This document shows positions 34,325 to 42,108 of a stretch of 49,612 bases of DNA, piece by piece. Under the pieces are notes generated by a model. The model worked only from the letters and a program-made list of their open reading frames with translations. It made no database searches and was not told the DNA's origin. Every line of letters starts with the position of its first letter. The first letter of the stretch is position 1. This stretch comes from JBLNBN01 sp050260015 (GTDB taxonomy: Bacteria; Bacteroidota; Ignavibacteria; Kapaibacteriales; UBA2268), in assembly GCA_050260015.1 (NCBI GenBank), contig JBLNBN010000002.1, forward strand, positions 1 through 49,612, in the 5' to 3' direction. The translations under genes and the position numbers were made by a program.

Positions 34325-35664
34325 TAAAAACCGTATTCTAAAAGATGGCGTAAAATATCGTCCTGGAAAATATTAGTCGACGCGCCGTACCAAGCTCCGT
34401 CCGGCATAAGGGTGATCGAGCCGAAAGTCGCGGGATTGAACGGTTGATAAATCGAATTGGCCAGTTCGGTGCGTTCCTCCGGACGAAATTCATTATCGTA
34501 ATCATCTACCACAAACTCCGCGCCAATTTCCAATGGAAGTATAGGTTCATCGCGTTCTTCTGTAAGATCTATACCAAGGAATTCGAATGGTATCCTAACC
34601 TTTACCTGGTACCCGATTTCCGTGAGATCCGCTACCGCCTTAATTCCGCGGGAAGCGAGCTTGCGCGAATCGTCGATTTCTCCAGATGAACTTAACGAAA
34701 AAGAGCTTTCAGTATTGACGAAATCCCCGGGAAGGACGGAGATGCATACAAGCGTAGTGTCTTCGGGCAGCCTGGGGATTAAGGAGTTATTTTTTTCTTC
34801 GATTAATCTTGGCTTTTTCTTTGCGATGAAATCGGTGTCAAACCAAATATTCAACCTATCGCCGAAGCAAGTGTCGCACGCGTTGCCGACTACGTAGTCG
34901 TCCGTAACGTCTATAGTCAGGTAGAGAAATTCATCGTCGTATGCGGATGCGACCTTGTACGTCAGGTCGGAATCGCCTCCCCACCAAAAGGCCCCGCTAG
35001 GGCAGTAATCAATATCGTTAATCACGGGCTTGGCGCTGTAGCCTTTGTAAACTAACCTACCGCGGCTGTAGGAGGGAACCGTAAGGTAGTCCGTAAAAAA
35101 CTTCATCTTCCCGTTCTTTGTAAGAAAGTACTTAATCGTATTTTGAAGCGTGCGGTAATTTTTATAGGATTCCCTGGTGTAATCGCCAATGACTCTCGTT
35201 GAAAACTCGCTTTCGGTAAGCATTGAGCCATTGTCGAACGTGTATCCGCGTATTATCCAATCGAACTGCTTATTCTTTTTCGTCACGAAGCATGCGTTGT
35301 TCTTTATAGCTACGCCGATCTCCAGCGGAAGCTCGACAAATTCGTATGGGAACTCCCCGACCTTATTCATATAGCCGTCAATATCGACGAAGCAATAAAG
35401 ATGCATGCCGCGGCCTTTCTCGGCAGCTACGCGAATTGAGAAAGCGCAATCAGGATTCCCGTCCCCGGAAAAATCGCCGACGTCCCAACCCCAAACGGAA
35501 TAATCGCTACCCTGCGGCAATTGCTCGCGGATATCTTCTATCATTTCTTTATCGTAGTATTGTTCAAGCCGTTTAGCGAATTCGCCAAACTTCATCCCGG
35601 ATTGAGAATATAAGGCGCCGCCGCCTATGAACATAAGAATGAGAATAAAAAGCGTTCTTTTCAT
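34324..35664 (-). CDS. Exported protein with CBM9-like (DOMON-fold) C-terminal domain
   Basis: A 446-residue protein of unknown function. A signal peptide (MKRTLFILILMFIGGGALYS) leads into an N-terminal half with a VWGWDVGDFSGDGNPDCAFS element, resembling FG-GAP/EF-hand-like calcium sites. The C-terminal half fits the CBM9-like immunoglobulin fold: DSDLTYKVASAYDDEFLYLT, DRLNIWFDTDF, and YQVKVRIPFEFLGIDL. Such domains occur in secreted sugar-binding and outer-membrane proteins of the FCB group. The stop overlaps the atpZ start, so its translation is tied to the ATP synthase genes, which is unexpected for an exported protein. It lies 36 bp after the PfkB kinase gene. Confidence 0.8.
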   Translation of the reverse strand: MKRTLFILILMFIGGGALYSQSGMKFGEFAKRLEQYYDKEMIEDIREQLPQGSDYSVWGWDVGDFSGDGNPDCAFSIRVAAEKGRGMHLYCFVDIDGYMNKVGEFPYEFVELPLEIGVAIKNNACFVTKKNKQFDWIIRGYTFDNGSMLTESEFSTRVIGDYTRESYKNYRTLQNTIKYFLTKNGKMKFFTDYLTVPSYSRGRLVYKGYSAKPVINDIDYCPSGAFWWGGDSDLTYKVASAYDDEFLYLTIDVTDDYVVGNACDTCFGDRLNIWFDTDFIAKKKPRLIEEKNNSLIPRLPEDTTLVCISVLPGDFVNTESSFSLSSSGEIDDSRKLASRGIKAVADLTEIGYQVKVRIPFEFLGIDLTEERDEPILPLEIGAEFVVDDYDNEFRPEERTELANSIYQPFNPATFGSITLMPDGAWYGASTNIFQDDILRHLLEYGF

Positions 35665-35700
35665 TTTACTCCGAATGCGCTACTAATTCAATCTATTAAT

Positions 35701-36696
35701 TTACAAAATATTAGGCAGAAATTCCTTCTTAATTTCCGCTAAGTCCGAGTTCAGCCTTGCGCCAAATTGCGAAACGACAAGCGCCGACGCATATGAAGCC
35801 AGCTTGCAGGCGGCTTCGGGATCGCCCGCGGCAGTGATTCCATATAGAAAACAACCCGCGTACATATCGCCCGCCCCGGTTGTGTCCACCGGGGTAGCCG
35901 GGTAAGACGGTATAAGGTAATTCTTACCTTCCCAGCGGACTTTGGAGCCGGCCGGGCCCATTGTGACTACTACGTTCGGGCATATAGCGCAAAGCTTATC
36001 ATAGGCTTCGTCCACCGTTTCAGATTTTGTATACGATTTTGCTTCGGCTTCGTTGCAGAAGATGAGGTCGCAATTCTCGGCGACTTTAGCGAGGTTATCC
36101 CTAAAGTATTCAGTAATGAATAAATCCGAAAATGTTACCGCAACCTTAGTTCCGGATCTTTTAGCGGACTGGTGGGCTATGCAAACGGCTTCCGTAGCGG
36201 CGTCCTGGCTAAATTTATACCCCTCGATGTAGAGCCACTCCGAGTTCGCTATCAATTCCTCGTCGATATGGGTTTTATCGAAGCAGGCAGTCGCGCCAAG
36301 CGCGGTATACATAGTGCGCTCGCTATCGGGCGTAATGAATACGAAGCAAGAACCCGTCGGGGCGGTCTCAATGAATTCCGCTTTCAGCATAATGCCCAAT
36401 TCCGTAAATTCATTGGCATAGAACACGCCGTTTTCGTCCCGGCCCAGGACAGTCTTATAAGCGGCCTTTCCGCCCAGCTTACTGAAAGCGATGGCAGTAT
36501 TTGCGGCGGAGCCTCCCGAGCACAGGTGCATTTCTTTATCGGCGAATTTCGCCCAAAGCTCCGCTTGCTGATCGACGTCGACGAGGCGCATTTCGCCCTT
36601 GGCCAGTCCCAATTCTATAAGTTCGGAGTCCGTAATTTCAAATTGAATATCTACAAGCCCGTTCCCGAGGCCGCAAAAACCATATTCTCTCGGCAT
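35701..36696 (-). CDS. PfkB-family sugar kinase, adenosine-kinase-like
   Basis: A 331-residue ribokinase-family enzyme. The first signature is GGSAANTAIAFSKLGG, and the second, catalytic one is PVDTTGAGDMYAGCFLYG, with Asp in DTTGAGD as the general base. The start YGFCGLGNGLVDIQFEITDS and the YIEGYKFSQ and FCNEAEA elements match the bacterial group annotated as adenosine kinase. It likely phosphorylates adenosine or another nucleoside/sugar with ATP; the exact substrate is inferred. The ATG overlaps the ddl stop by 1 bp (TAATG). Confidence 0.88.
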   Translation of the reverse strand: MPREYGFCGLGNGLVDIQFEITDSELIELGLAKGEMRLVDVDQQAELWAKFADKEMHLCSGGSAANTAIAFSKLGGKAAYKTVLGRDENGVFYANEFTELGIMLKAEFIETAPTGSCFVFITPDSERTMYTALGATACFDKTHIDEELIANSEWLYIEGYKFSQDAATEAVCIAHQSAKRSGTKVAVTFSDLFITEYFRDNLAKVAENCDLIFCNEAEAKSYTKSETVDEAYDKLCAICPNVVVTMGPAGSKVRWEGKNYLIPSYPATPVDTTGAGDMYAGCFLYGITAAGDPEAACKLASYASALVVSQFGARLNSDLAEIKKEFLPNIL

Positions 36697-37730
36697 TACT
36701 CGGACTCCTTAGCGACGCCGTCGAGCGACAGCTCGACAATTTTTTCGCATAGCTCGGGGAATTCGATGCCGATTTGAGCCGCCGCCTTTGGAACCAGGCT
36801 TGTCGCGGTAAATCCAGGTATAGTATTAATTTCCAGGCAATAGGGAACGCCTTCCGAGTCCAGCCGGAAATCGACGCGGCTAAAGCCGGCGCAACCCAAA
36901 ACGCGGTGGGCGGCGTGCGCTAAGTTTTGAGTAAACTCGGCTATATCTTCCTCAATTTCAGCGGGGCAAACGTATTCAGTGCGTCCCTTAGTATATTTAT
37001 GCTCGTAATCGTAGAATCCGCCTTCGGCGATGATCTCTATAACGGGAAGCATCGTATCGCCGACTATTCCGACTGTCAATTCGCGGCCTTCGATGAATTC
37101 TTCAATGACGACTTCCCTTGAATACTTTGCGGCAAGCCTTACTGCGTCCGCCAAATCGTCAAGATTGCCGTTTTTAATTATCGTAAGGCCGATCGTGGAA
37201 CCCTGGTCGTTTGGCTTAACAACTAATTTGGGGCCGAGATCGGTGCGAATATCCTTAAGGAGATCAATATTCTCAGCGTCGGGAGCGCGAACTACCGCCC
37301 ACGGGGGAGTTTGTATGCCTGCTGCTGAAAAGAGAATCTTAGAGGCGACCTTATCGATCGAAACGGAGCTGGATTTAACGTCGCTGCCCGTGTAGGGTAT
37401 GCCGCGAAGCTCGAGCAGCGCCTGGATTGTTCCGTCCTCGCCCCATTTGCCATGGAGCACGAGGAAAGCCAGGTCGACGTCGTCGAAAACGTCCGAATTG
37501 ATGCAATTGATTATATTTCTTGGGCTAAACTGGGCCAATTCTTCAAGAGAAGGATAGGCTTCCATACTTATTAGTTCGTTTGCGGATCTTTCGAGATCTA
37601 CGCCGAACGCCGGGTCTACCGGGACTACTTCGTGGCCGAGCGAGCGAAGAGCTTCGCACACGGCCCTGCCGCCGTTGATCGATACGTTTCTTTCAGTGGA
37701 GATGCCGCCGAAAAGCACAGCTATTTTCAT
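36696..37730 (-). CDS. ddl: D-alanine--D-alanine ligase
   Basis: A 344-residue ATP-grasp enzyme that makes the D-Ala-D-Ala end of the peptidoglycan stem. N-terminal VLFGGISTERNVSINGGRAV, LVLHGKWGEDGTIQALLELR and IPYTGSD are clear. ATP- and metal-binding parts include KPNDQGSTIGLTI, EEFIEGRELTVGIVG and the C-terminal VDFRLDSEGVPYCLEINTIP, followed by GFTATSLVPKAA. It stands 12 bp after the uracil-DNA glycosylase gene. Confidence 0.96.
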   Translation of the reverse strand: MKIAVLFGGISTERNVSINGGRAVCEALRSLGHEVVPVDPAFGVDLERSANELISMEAYPSLEELAQFSPRNIINCINSDVFDDVDLAFLVLHGKWGEDGTIQALLELRGIPYTGSDVKSSSVSIDKVASKILFSAAGIQTPPWAVVRAPDAENIDLLKDIRTDLGPKLVVKPNDQGSTIGLTIIKNGNLDDLADAVRLAAKYSREVVIEEFIEGRELTVGIVGDTMLPVIEIIAEGGFYDYEHKYTKGRTEYVCPAEIEEDIAEFTQNLAHAAHRVLGCAGFSRVDFRLDSEGVPYCLEINTIPGFTATSLVPKAAAQIGIEFPELCEKIVELSLDGVAKESE

Positions 37731-37742
37731 ATACTAATCCAT

Positions 37743-38531
37743 TTATTCTTTTGTTTTTAAATATTCTTCGTATTGAGAGCGGAGGATCTTCATATCCTCC
37801 CAGACCGGCCGCTTCCACTCGGGGTTGCGCAGCAGAGCCGCCGGGTGGTAAGTAACCATAGTTTTGATGCCGCGGTAATCAAAGAACTTTCCGCGCACAG
37901 CGCCCATTTTATGCGATTCTTTTAAAAGGGAATCGATAGCCGTCAATCCAAGAGCTATGATAAACGCCGGCTTGATCAGCTCGATCTGCTTCTGCAAATA
38001 GGGTTCGCAAGTGTCTATTTCCAGTACTTGCGGGCGGCGATTGCCAGGCGGGCGGCACTTAATGATATTTGCTATATATACTTCCTCGCGTTTAAAGCCG
38101 ACCGATTCAAGTATTTTAGTGAGCAATTGGCCCGCCGCGCCTACGAAGGGCTTTCCCGTCTCGTCCTCGCTCGCGCCGGGAGCCTCGCCAATTACTAAAA
38201 TATCCGCGTCGGGATTGCCCGAACCGAATACGAGATTCTTGCGCGTCAGCCCGAGCGGGCACTCGACGCATTTATGGATCTTCAGGTAAAGCTCGTCCAG
38301 AGATTTAGATTCGGGCCATGCAGCGTCAACCGTCAATTCCTTGGGAACGGCTTCGAGGGCTCGCTCGACTGCCTGCGTCGGCTCCTGCTCGACGAGTTCC
38401 GTTTTTTTCTTTCTCGGCATTTCTTCCTCCATAGGTTTCGGTTCGTCGTCAAAGAAAATTCGCTCGACGCCCCGGGATTGCAGGGCCTCGAGAAGAGCTT
38501 TAGCCCTATCGAAGTTTGACGGTTCAGCCAT
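37743..38531 (-). CDS. Family 4 (type 4) uracil-DNA glycosylase, Fe-S
   Basis: A 262-residue repair enzyme that removes uracil from DNA. Four cysteines bind a [4Fe-4S] cluster: C88 and C91 (KCVECPLG), C159 (KCRPPGNR) and C175 (CEPYL). Motif I is GEAPGASEDETGKPFVGAAG and motif II is HPAALLRNP. The first 70 residues are a charged, poorly conserved N-terminal region (EEEMPRKKKTELVEQEP) not needed for the fold. The gene lies 5 bp after ftcD and 12 bp before ddl. Confidence 0.94.
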   Translation of the reverse strand: MAEPSNFDRAKALLEALQSRGVERIFFDDEPKPMEEEMPRKKKTELVEQEPTQAVERALEAVPKELTVDAAWPESKSLDELYLKIHKCVECPLGLTRKNLVFGSGNPDADILVIGEAPGASEDETGKPFVGAAGQLLTKILESVGFKREEVYIANIIKCRPPGNRRPQVLEIDTCEPYLQKQIELIKPAFIIALGLTAIDSLLKESHKMGAVRGKFFDYRGIKTMVTYHPAALLRNPEWKRPVWEDMKILRSQYEEYLKTKE

Positions 38532-38536
38532 AGATT

Positions 38537-40156
38537 TTACTTTCTTTCGTCCAATATCTTTAAAGCTTTTTCCATCATATCCTTAGCGCGGTTGCGGATG
38601 GCTTCGGCTTCGCCGATGATCTTAGTCTTAAATTCTTCGTCCTTGATGCCGGGAAGATTGATCAAAACGTTCTTATACGCGCCCCAAATTCCCACTTCGA
38701 GCGCGCGAGCGCCAACTTCGACGTCCGATTTTGATGCGATATTGCCGTGTTCGGCTATTTCGAGCATCTTCTCCCAAGCCGCGTCTGCGAGCCGCATTGT
38801 CGAAAGCGGGACTTCGATGGCTTTCTTAAGGCCTGCCTGCATTGCCTCCGAACGCAATTTCTTTTCTTCGTCGGTCTTTTTCGGCATGCGAAGAGCTTCC
38901 ATGTAATCGTTGAACGCGTTCGTATCCGCGTCGATCATCGGTATTAAATTCTGTACTGATTTATAGAGCGGGGGAATGATCTCGCGCATTTTCGGATCCA
39001 AGCGCTCGAACTTGCGCACGCCGTATGTCAACTGGGCGACCATGCATCCGAGGCCCGCGCCGATAGCGGCTACTGCAGCCGAAGCGGAGCCTCCTCCAGG
39101 AGCGGAAGTCCGCGCGGCGATCTCTTCTATAAAGCCGCGAACAGTCATGCTTGCCAAGGGTTCGTCGCGCTTTTCCGCGATCATATATTCAATAATTCTC
39201 TTCCTGGGATCGAAACGCGACACGGAGTTAAGCCCGAGGCGCTCGACTACGAGGCGGATCTTTTGCTCTTCCTCTAATATAAAGAGATTCTCTTTTTCAA
39301 TGTAATAATCGGCTGCCATAAGCATAGCCTCGAGCGGGATCAAGCCCACGAGCTCGCTGCCTGCAACGCCGACCTTAAGTTCCGCGGCTTCTTTTTTACA
39401 TTCTTCGAAGGCTACATGGGGCGGAGTTACGTTGTAATTAGTTAAATTCATCGAGACCTGCGCCATATTGTATTCTTCGACGAACCAGCCCAAGCCCTTG
39501 ACTTCCTTCAAGCGACCGGGTTCGCCCTCGCCGCGGCCGGCTTCGCGAAGGTTTAACGCGATGCGATGAGCCTGGTTGCTTGTGCCGAGGATATTTACGT
39601 TATAGGCTACGAGGAAGAACCTCGCGCCGGTAACTGTCGCGCCCCATTCGGGAACGAAGTCCGCAGGGCCGAAGTCTGGCTTCCACTCTGGGAGCTTGAT
39701 CTTCTTGGCGAAACCTTCGTACTCTCCTTCGCGTATACTAGGTAACGACTTGCGATATTCGATTGGTTGTGCTTCTTCGTAAAGGTAAATTGGAATATTT
39801 AATTCTTCCGCTGCGCGGGCGCCGAACTGGCGGGCGCACTCGACGCAATCTTCCATAGTGACTCCTGCAACGGGCACGAACGGGCAGACGTCCAGCGCGC
39901 CCATTCGCGGATGCTCGCCGGCATGCTTGCGCATATCGATCAAATTACGCGCTACGCGGGCGGCGGACAAAGCGCCTTCCACGACCGCTTCGGGCGAGCC
40001 GACGAAGGTGTAAACGGTGCGATTAGTTGATTTGCCGGGATCTACGTCTAATAGGGTGCAGCCTTCCGTCGAGCGGATCGCTTCGGCTATGGCTTCGATA
40101 ATTTCGGGGTTTCTACCTTCGGAAAAATTAGGTACGCATTCGATTATTTTTTTCAT
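38537..40156 (-). CDS. ftcD: Bifunctional glutamate formimidoyltransferase / formimidoyl-THF cyclodeaminase
   Basis: A 539-residue fusion of the two enzymes that move the formimino group from formiminoglutamate to tetrahydrofolate and release ammonia. The transferase half (about 1-325) starts KIIECVPNFSEGRNPEII and has the catalytic-loop histidine in KHAGEHPRMGALDVCPFVPV. The cyclodeaminase half starts near residue 340 with VRGFIEEIAARTSAPGGGSA. No hut genes for histidine degradation are in the window, so it may serve a histidine pathway encoded elsewhere or another folate route. It is the most upstream gene of the long minus-strand block, with a likely promoter at 40205-40212. Confidence 0.95.
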   Translation of the reverse strand: MKKIIECVPNFSEGRNPEIIEAIAEAIRSTEGCTLLDVDPGKSTNRTVYTFVGSPEAVVEGALSAARVARNLIDMRKHAGEHPRMGALDVCPFVPVAGVTMEDCVECARQFGARAAEELNIPIYLYEEAQPIEYRKSLPSIREGEYEGFAKKIKLPEWKPDFGPADFVPEWGATVTGARFFLVAYNVNILGTSNQAHRIALNLREAGRGEGEPGRLKEVKGLGWFVEEYNMAQVSMNLTNYNVTPPHVAFEECKKEAAELKVGVAGSELVGLIPLEAMLMAADYYIEKENLFILEEEQKIRLVVERLGLNSVSRFDPRKRIIEYMIAEKRDEPLASMTVRGFIEEIAARTSAPGGGSASAAVAAIGAGLGCMVAQLTYGVRKFERLDPKMREIIPPLYKSVQNLIPMIDADTNAFNDYMEALRMPKKTDEEKKLRSEAMQAGLKKAIEVPLSTMRLADAAWEKMLEIAEHGNIASKSDVEVGARALEVGIWGAYKNVLINLPGIKDEEFKTKIIGEAEAIRNRAKDMMEKALKILDERK

Positions 40157-40204
40157 GGATATCTTTACAAATTATAACATTACTTTCAATAGAAATTAGC
40201 CTTG

Positions 40205-40212
40205 CAAAATTA
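40205..40212 (-). promoter_or_regulatory. Possible promoter element for ftcD
   Basis: On the minus strand TAATTTTG reads from 40212 to 40205, an exact TAnnTTTG. It would start transcription near 40197, about 40 nt before the ftcD ATG. A clear upstream TTTG is lacking. Confidence 0.4.
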
Positions 40213-40251
40213 CAAAAATGTAGTCATAATCCCGTATTTACTGTCTTTTTT

Positions 40252-40282
40252 TTTGTTTAATGAAATAAACTTGGTAATTTTG
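40252..40282 (+). promoter_or_regulatory. Bacteroidota-type promoter for panD
   Basis: TTTG at 40252-40255, exactly 19 nt of spacer, and TAATTTTG at 40275-40282. This is a full match to the Bacteroidota consensus. The start should fall near 40290, about 40 nt before the panD ATG. Confidence 0.65.
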
Positions 40283-40328
40283 TAGTCTGTATTTATACAA
40301 TGATTTATCGATATTAGGAATGCGAATA

Positions 40329-40718
40329 ATGCAACGCATCATGATGAAATCGAAGATACATCGCGCGGCCGTAACCCAGGCGGATCTATACTACGAAGGT
40401 AGCTTAACTATAGATCGCGACCTTATGGACGTGGCGAATTTAATAGAATATGAAAAGGTCTCCGTCGTAAACATAAATAACGGCGAGCGGTTCGAAACAT
40501 ACGTTATAGCCGGCGAACGCGGGAGCAAAGTCATTTGCCTGAACGGCGCCGCGGCACGAAAAGGCGCGGTAGGCGATAGAGTTATAATCATCTCCTACGC
40601 GAACGTCGACGAAAAAGAGCTCGATGGATTCGAGCCGCTGGCCGTGCTCGTCGACGAAAACAACGAAGTGGTTAAAATTTCCTCCGATGTACAACACGGC
40701 ACGGTAGTTAACTCCTGA
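40329..40718 (+). CDS. panD: Aspartate 1-decarboxylase (pyruvoyl enzyme)
   Basis: A 129-residue proenzyme that makes beta-alanine for pantothenate and coenzyme A. Self-cleavage between G24 and S25 (YYEGSLTID) creates the pyruvoyl group. MKSKIHRAAVTQADL, NGERFETYVIAGERGS, NGAAARKGAVGDRVIIISYA and the beta-barrel are all standard. I chose the ATG at 40329 because AGGA lies 9 nt upstream; an ATG at 40320 would have no spacing. The TGA stop overlaps the next ATG by 1 bp. Confidence 0.95.
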   Translation: MQRIMMKSKIHRAAVTQADLYYEGSLTIDRDLMDVANLIEYEKVSVVNINNGERFETYVIAGERGSKVICLNGAAARKGAVGDRVIIISYANVDEKELDGFEPLAVLVDENNEVVKISSDVQHGTVVNS

Positions 40719-41491
40719 TGAACGAAATAAAACATAATCCTAAAGATCTTGCAATCGTTATTCTTGCCGCTGGCAAAGGCAAGCGAATGAACAACCCCGA
40801 CCTTCCGAAAGTATTGGCGGAAATCGAAGGGACGCCGCTCTTAAAGTACGTGCTCGATACGGCTCAAAAGCTTAAGCCTTCAAAGATTATAATAATCGTA
40901 GGCAATCATAAGGAGAAAGTAATTGAGTACGTTGGCTCGCTGAATCTTCCAAACGTCTATTTCGCCGTGCAGGCGGAGCAACTTGGCACCGGTCATGCGG
41001 TAGCGCAAGCTAAGGAAGCGCTTGGCGATCACGACTGCGACGTATTAATTCTCTCCGGGGACGTGCCGCTACTGCGCGCCGAAACTCTTGAAGAGTTAGT
41101 TAACTACCACCGGGATAACAATTCAGACCTTACGGCCCTAACGACGATCGCCGAGAATCCCGCGGGCTACGGCAGAATATTCCGCGACGAGGAAGGCTCT
41201 TTCGTTAAGATAATCGAGGAGCGGGACGCCGCGCCTGAAGAAAAGAAAATTACGGAAGTTAACGGCGGCGTTTACGCTATCGATTCCAATAAGTTATTTG
41301 CCGCCCTTGAAAGCGTAAAGAATAACAACGCTCAGGGCGAATATTACTTAACCGACGTCGTGCAAATCCTTCGAAATAAAGGGGAAAAGACATTTGCGAT
41401 TAACATTGCCGCCTTTAACGAGCTAATTGGCATTAACTCCCAAGAAGAATTAAAGTTAGCGGCGGACATTTATAAAGAAGAATATCATTAA
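40718..41491 (+). CDS. Sugar-phosphate nucleotidyltransferase, GlmU N-terminal type without acetyltransferase domain
   Basis: A 257-residue nucleotidyltransferase. The NTP-binding signature LAAGKGKRMNNPDLPKVLAE opens the domain. QLGTGHAVAQAKEAL, LILSGDVPLLRAETL, NPAGYGRIFRDEEG and EVNGGVYAIDSNKLF are the same blocks as in GlmU, which makes UDP-GlcNAc. The C-terminal left-handed helix acetyltransferase domain of bifunctional GlmU is absent; the protein stops at the normal end of the pyrophosphorylase domain (about 250 residues). It may make UDP-GlcNAc with a separate acetyltransferase, or use another sugar phosphate. It is translationally coupled to panD. Confidence 0.85.
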   Translation: MNEIKHNPKDLAIVILAAGKGKRMNNPDLPKVLAEIEGTPLLKYVLDTAQKLKPSKIIIIVGNHKEKVIEYVGSLNLPNVYFAVQAEQLGTGHAVAQAKEALGDHDCDVLILSGDVPLLRAETLEELVNYHRDNNSDLTALTTIAENPAGYGRIFRDEEGSFVKIIEERDAAPEEKKITEVNGGVYAIDSNKLFAALESVKNNNAQGEYYLTDVVQILRNKGEKTFAINIAAFNELIGINSQEELKLAADIYKEEYH

Positions 41492-41547
41492 ATACGAAAG
41501 TATTTTCTATAAAAACTAAACGATTTACAATCGAAGAAAGGTAAAAA

Positions 41548-41949
41548 ATGATCAAGTCAATCAATCATATCGGTATCGCAGTTAAGGATTTGGACGCAAG
41601 CATCGAGACGTTTCGCAAGCTCTTTCAATTTGAGAATATTCATCGCGAAGTAGTAGAAGAACAAAAAGTAAGCGTAGGTTCGTTTAAGGTTGGCGACACG
41701 CTCATCGAGCTAACCGCTCCGACCGATCCCGAATCGCCCATCGCTAAGTTCATTGAAAAGCGCGGCGAAGGCATTCACCACATCGGCTTTGAATCGGACG
41801 ACATTAACGGCGAATTGAATCGCCTAAAAAATGAAGAAGTTAAGCTCATTAACGAATCTCCGAAGGAAGGCGCGCACGAAATGCTTATCGCATTCCTGCA
41901 CCCGAAGTCCACCAACGGCGTTTTGACGGAAATTTGCCAACACAAATAA
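41548..41949 (+). CDS. mce: Methylmalonyl-CoA epimerase
   Basis: A 133-residue vicinal-oxygen-chelate protein that interconverts the (R) and (S) forms of methylmalonyl-CoA in the propionate/succinate pathway. Metal ligands sit in INHIGIAV (H7), GIHHIGFES (H77/H78 region) and the terminal LTEIC (E129). HPKSTNGVLTEICQ is the family signature. A ribosome binding site (GAAAGG) precedes the ATG. The mutase subunits are not in the window. A terminator follows. Confidence 0.94.
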   Translation: MIKSINHIGIAVKDLDASIETFRKLFQFENIHREVVEEQKVSVGSFKVGDTLIELTAPTDPESPIAKFIEKRGEGIHHIGFESDDINGELNRLKNEEVKLINESPKEGAHEMLIAFLHPKSTNGVLTEICQHK

Positions 41950-41981
41950 AGCTGATATTTCCCGTTTTTTTTGTAAATTAG

Positions 41982-42010
41982 AGAGATGCCCGCAGCGGCA
42001 TCTCTTTTTT
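41982..42010 (+). terminator. Rho-independent terminator after methylmalonyl-CoA epimerase
   Basis: A perfect 9-bp stem (AGAGATGCC / GGCATCTCT) with a CGCAGC loop, followed by a run of T (42005-42010). Confidence 0.92.
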
Positions 42011-42108
42011 AATATAGTAGAATAAAGCGCTGATAGCCTATCGGAATAGTTTACTCGTTATACTTTAAAATTAGATTATAAAACATCCTTATATTTCAAG
42101 GAGAATGT

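Noticed and set aside
41490..41507. Small hairpin AAATAC-GAAA-GTATTT after the GlmU-like gene as a terminator
   Set aside because: Stem of only 6 weak pairs and hardly any T-run; read-through to mce is more likely.
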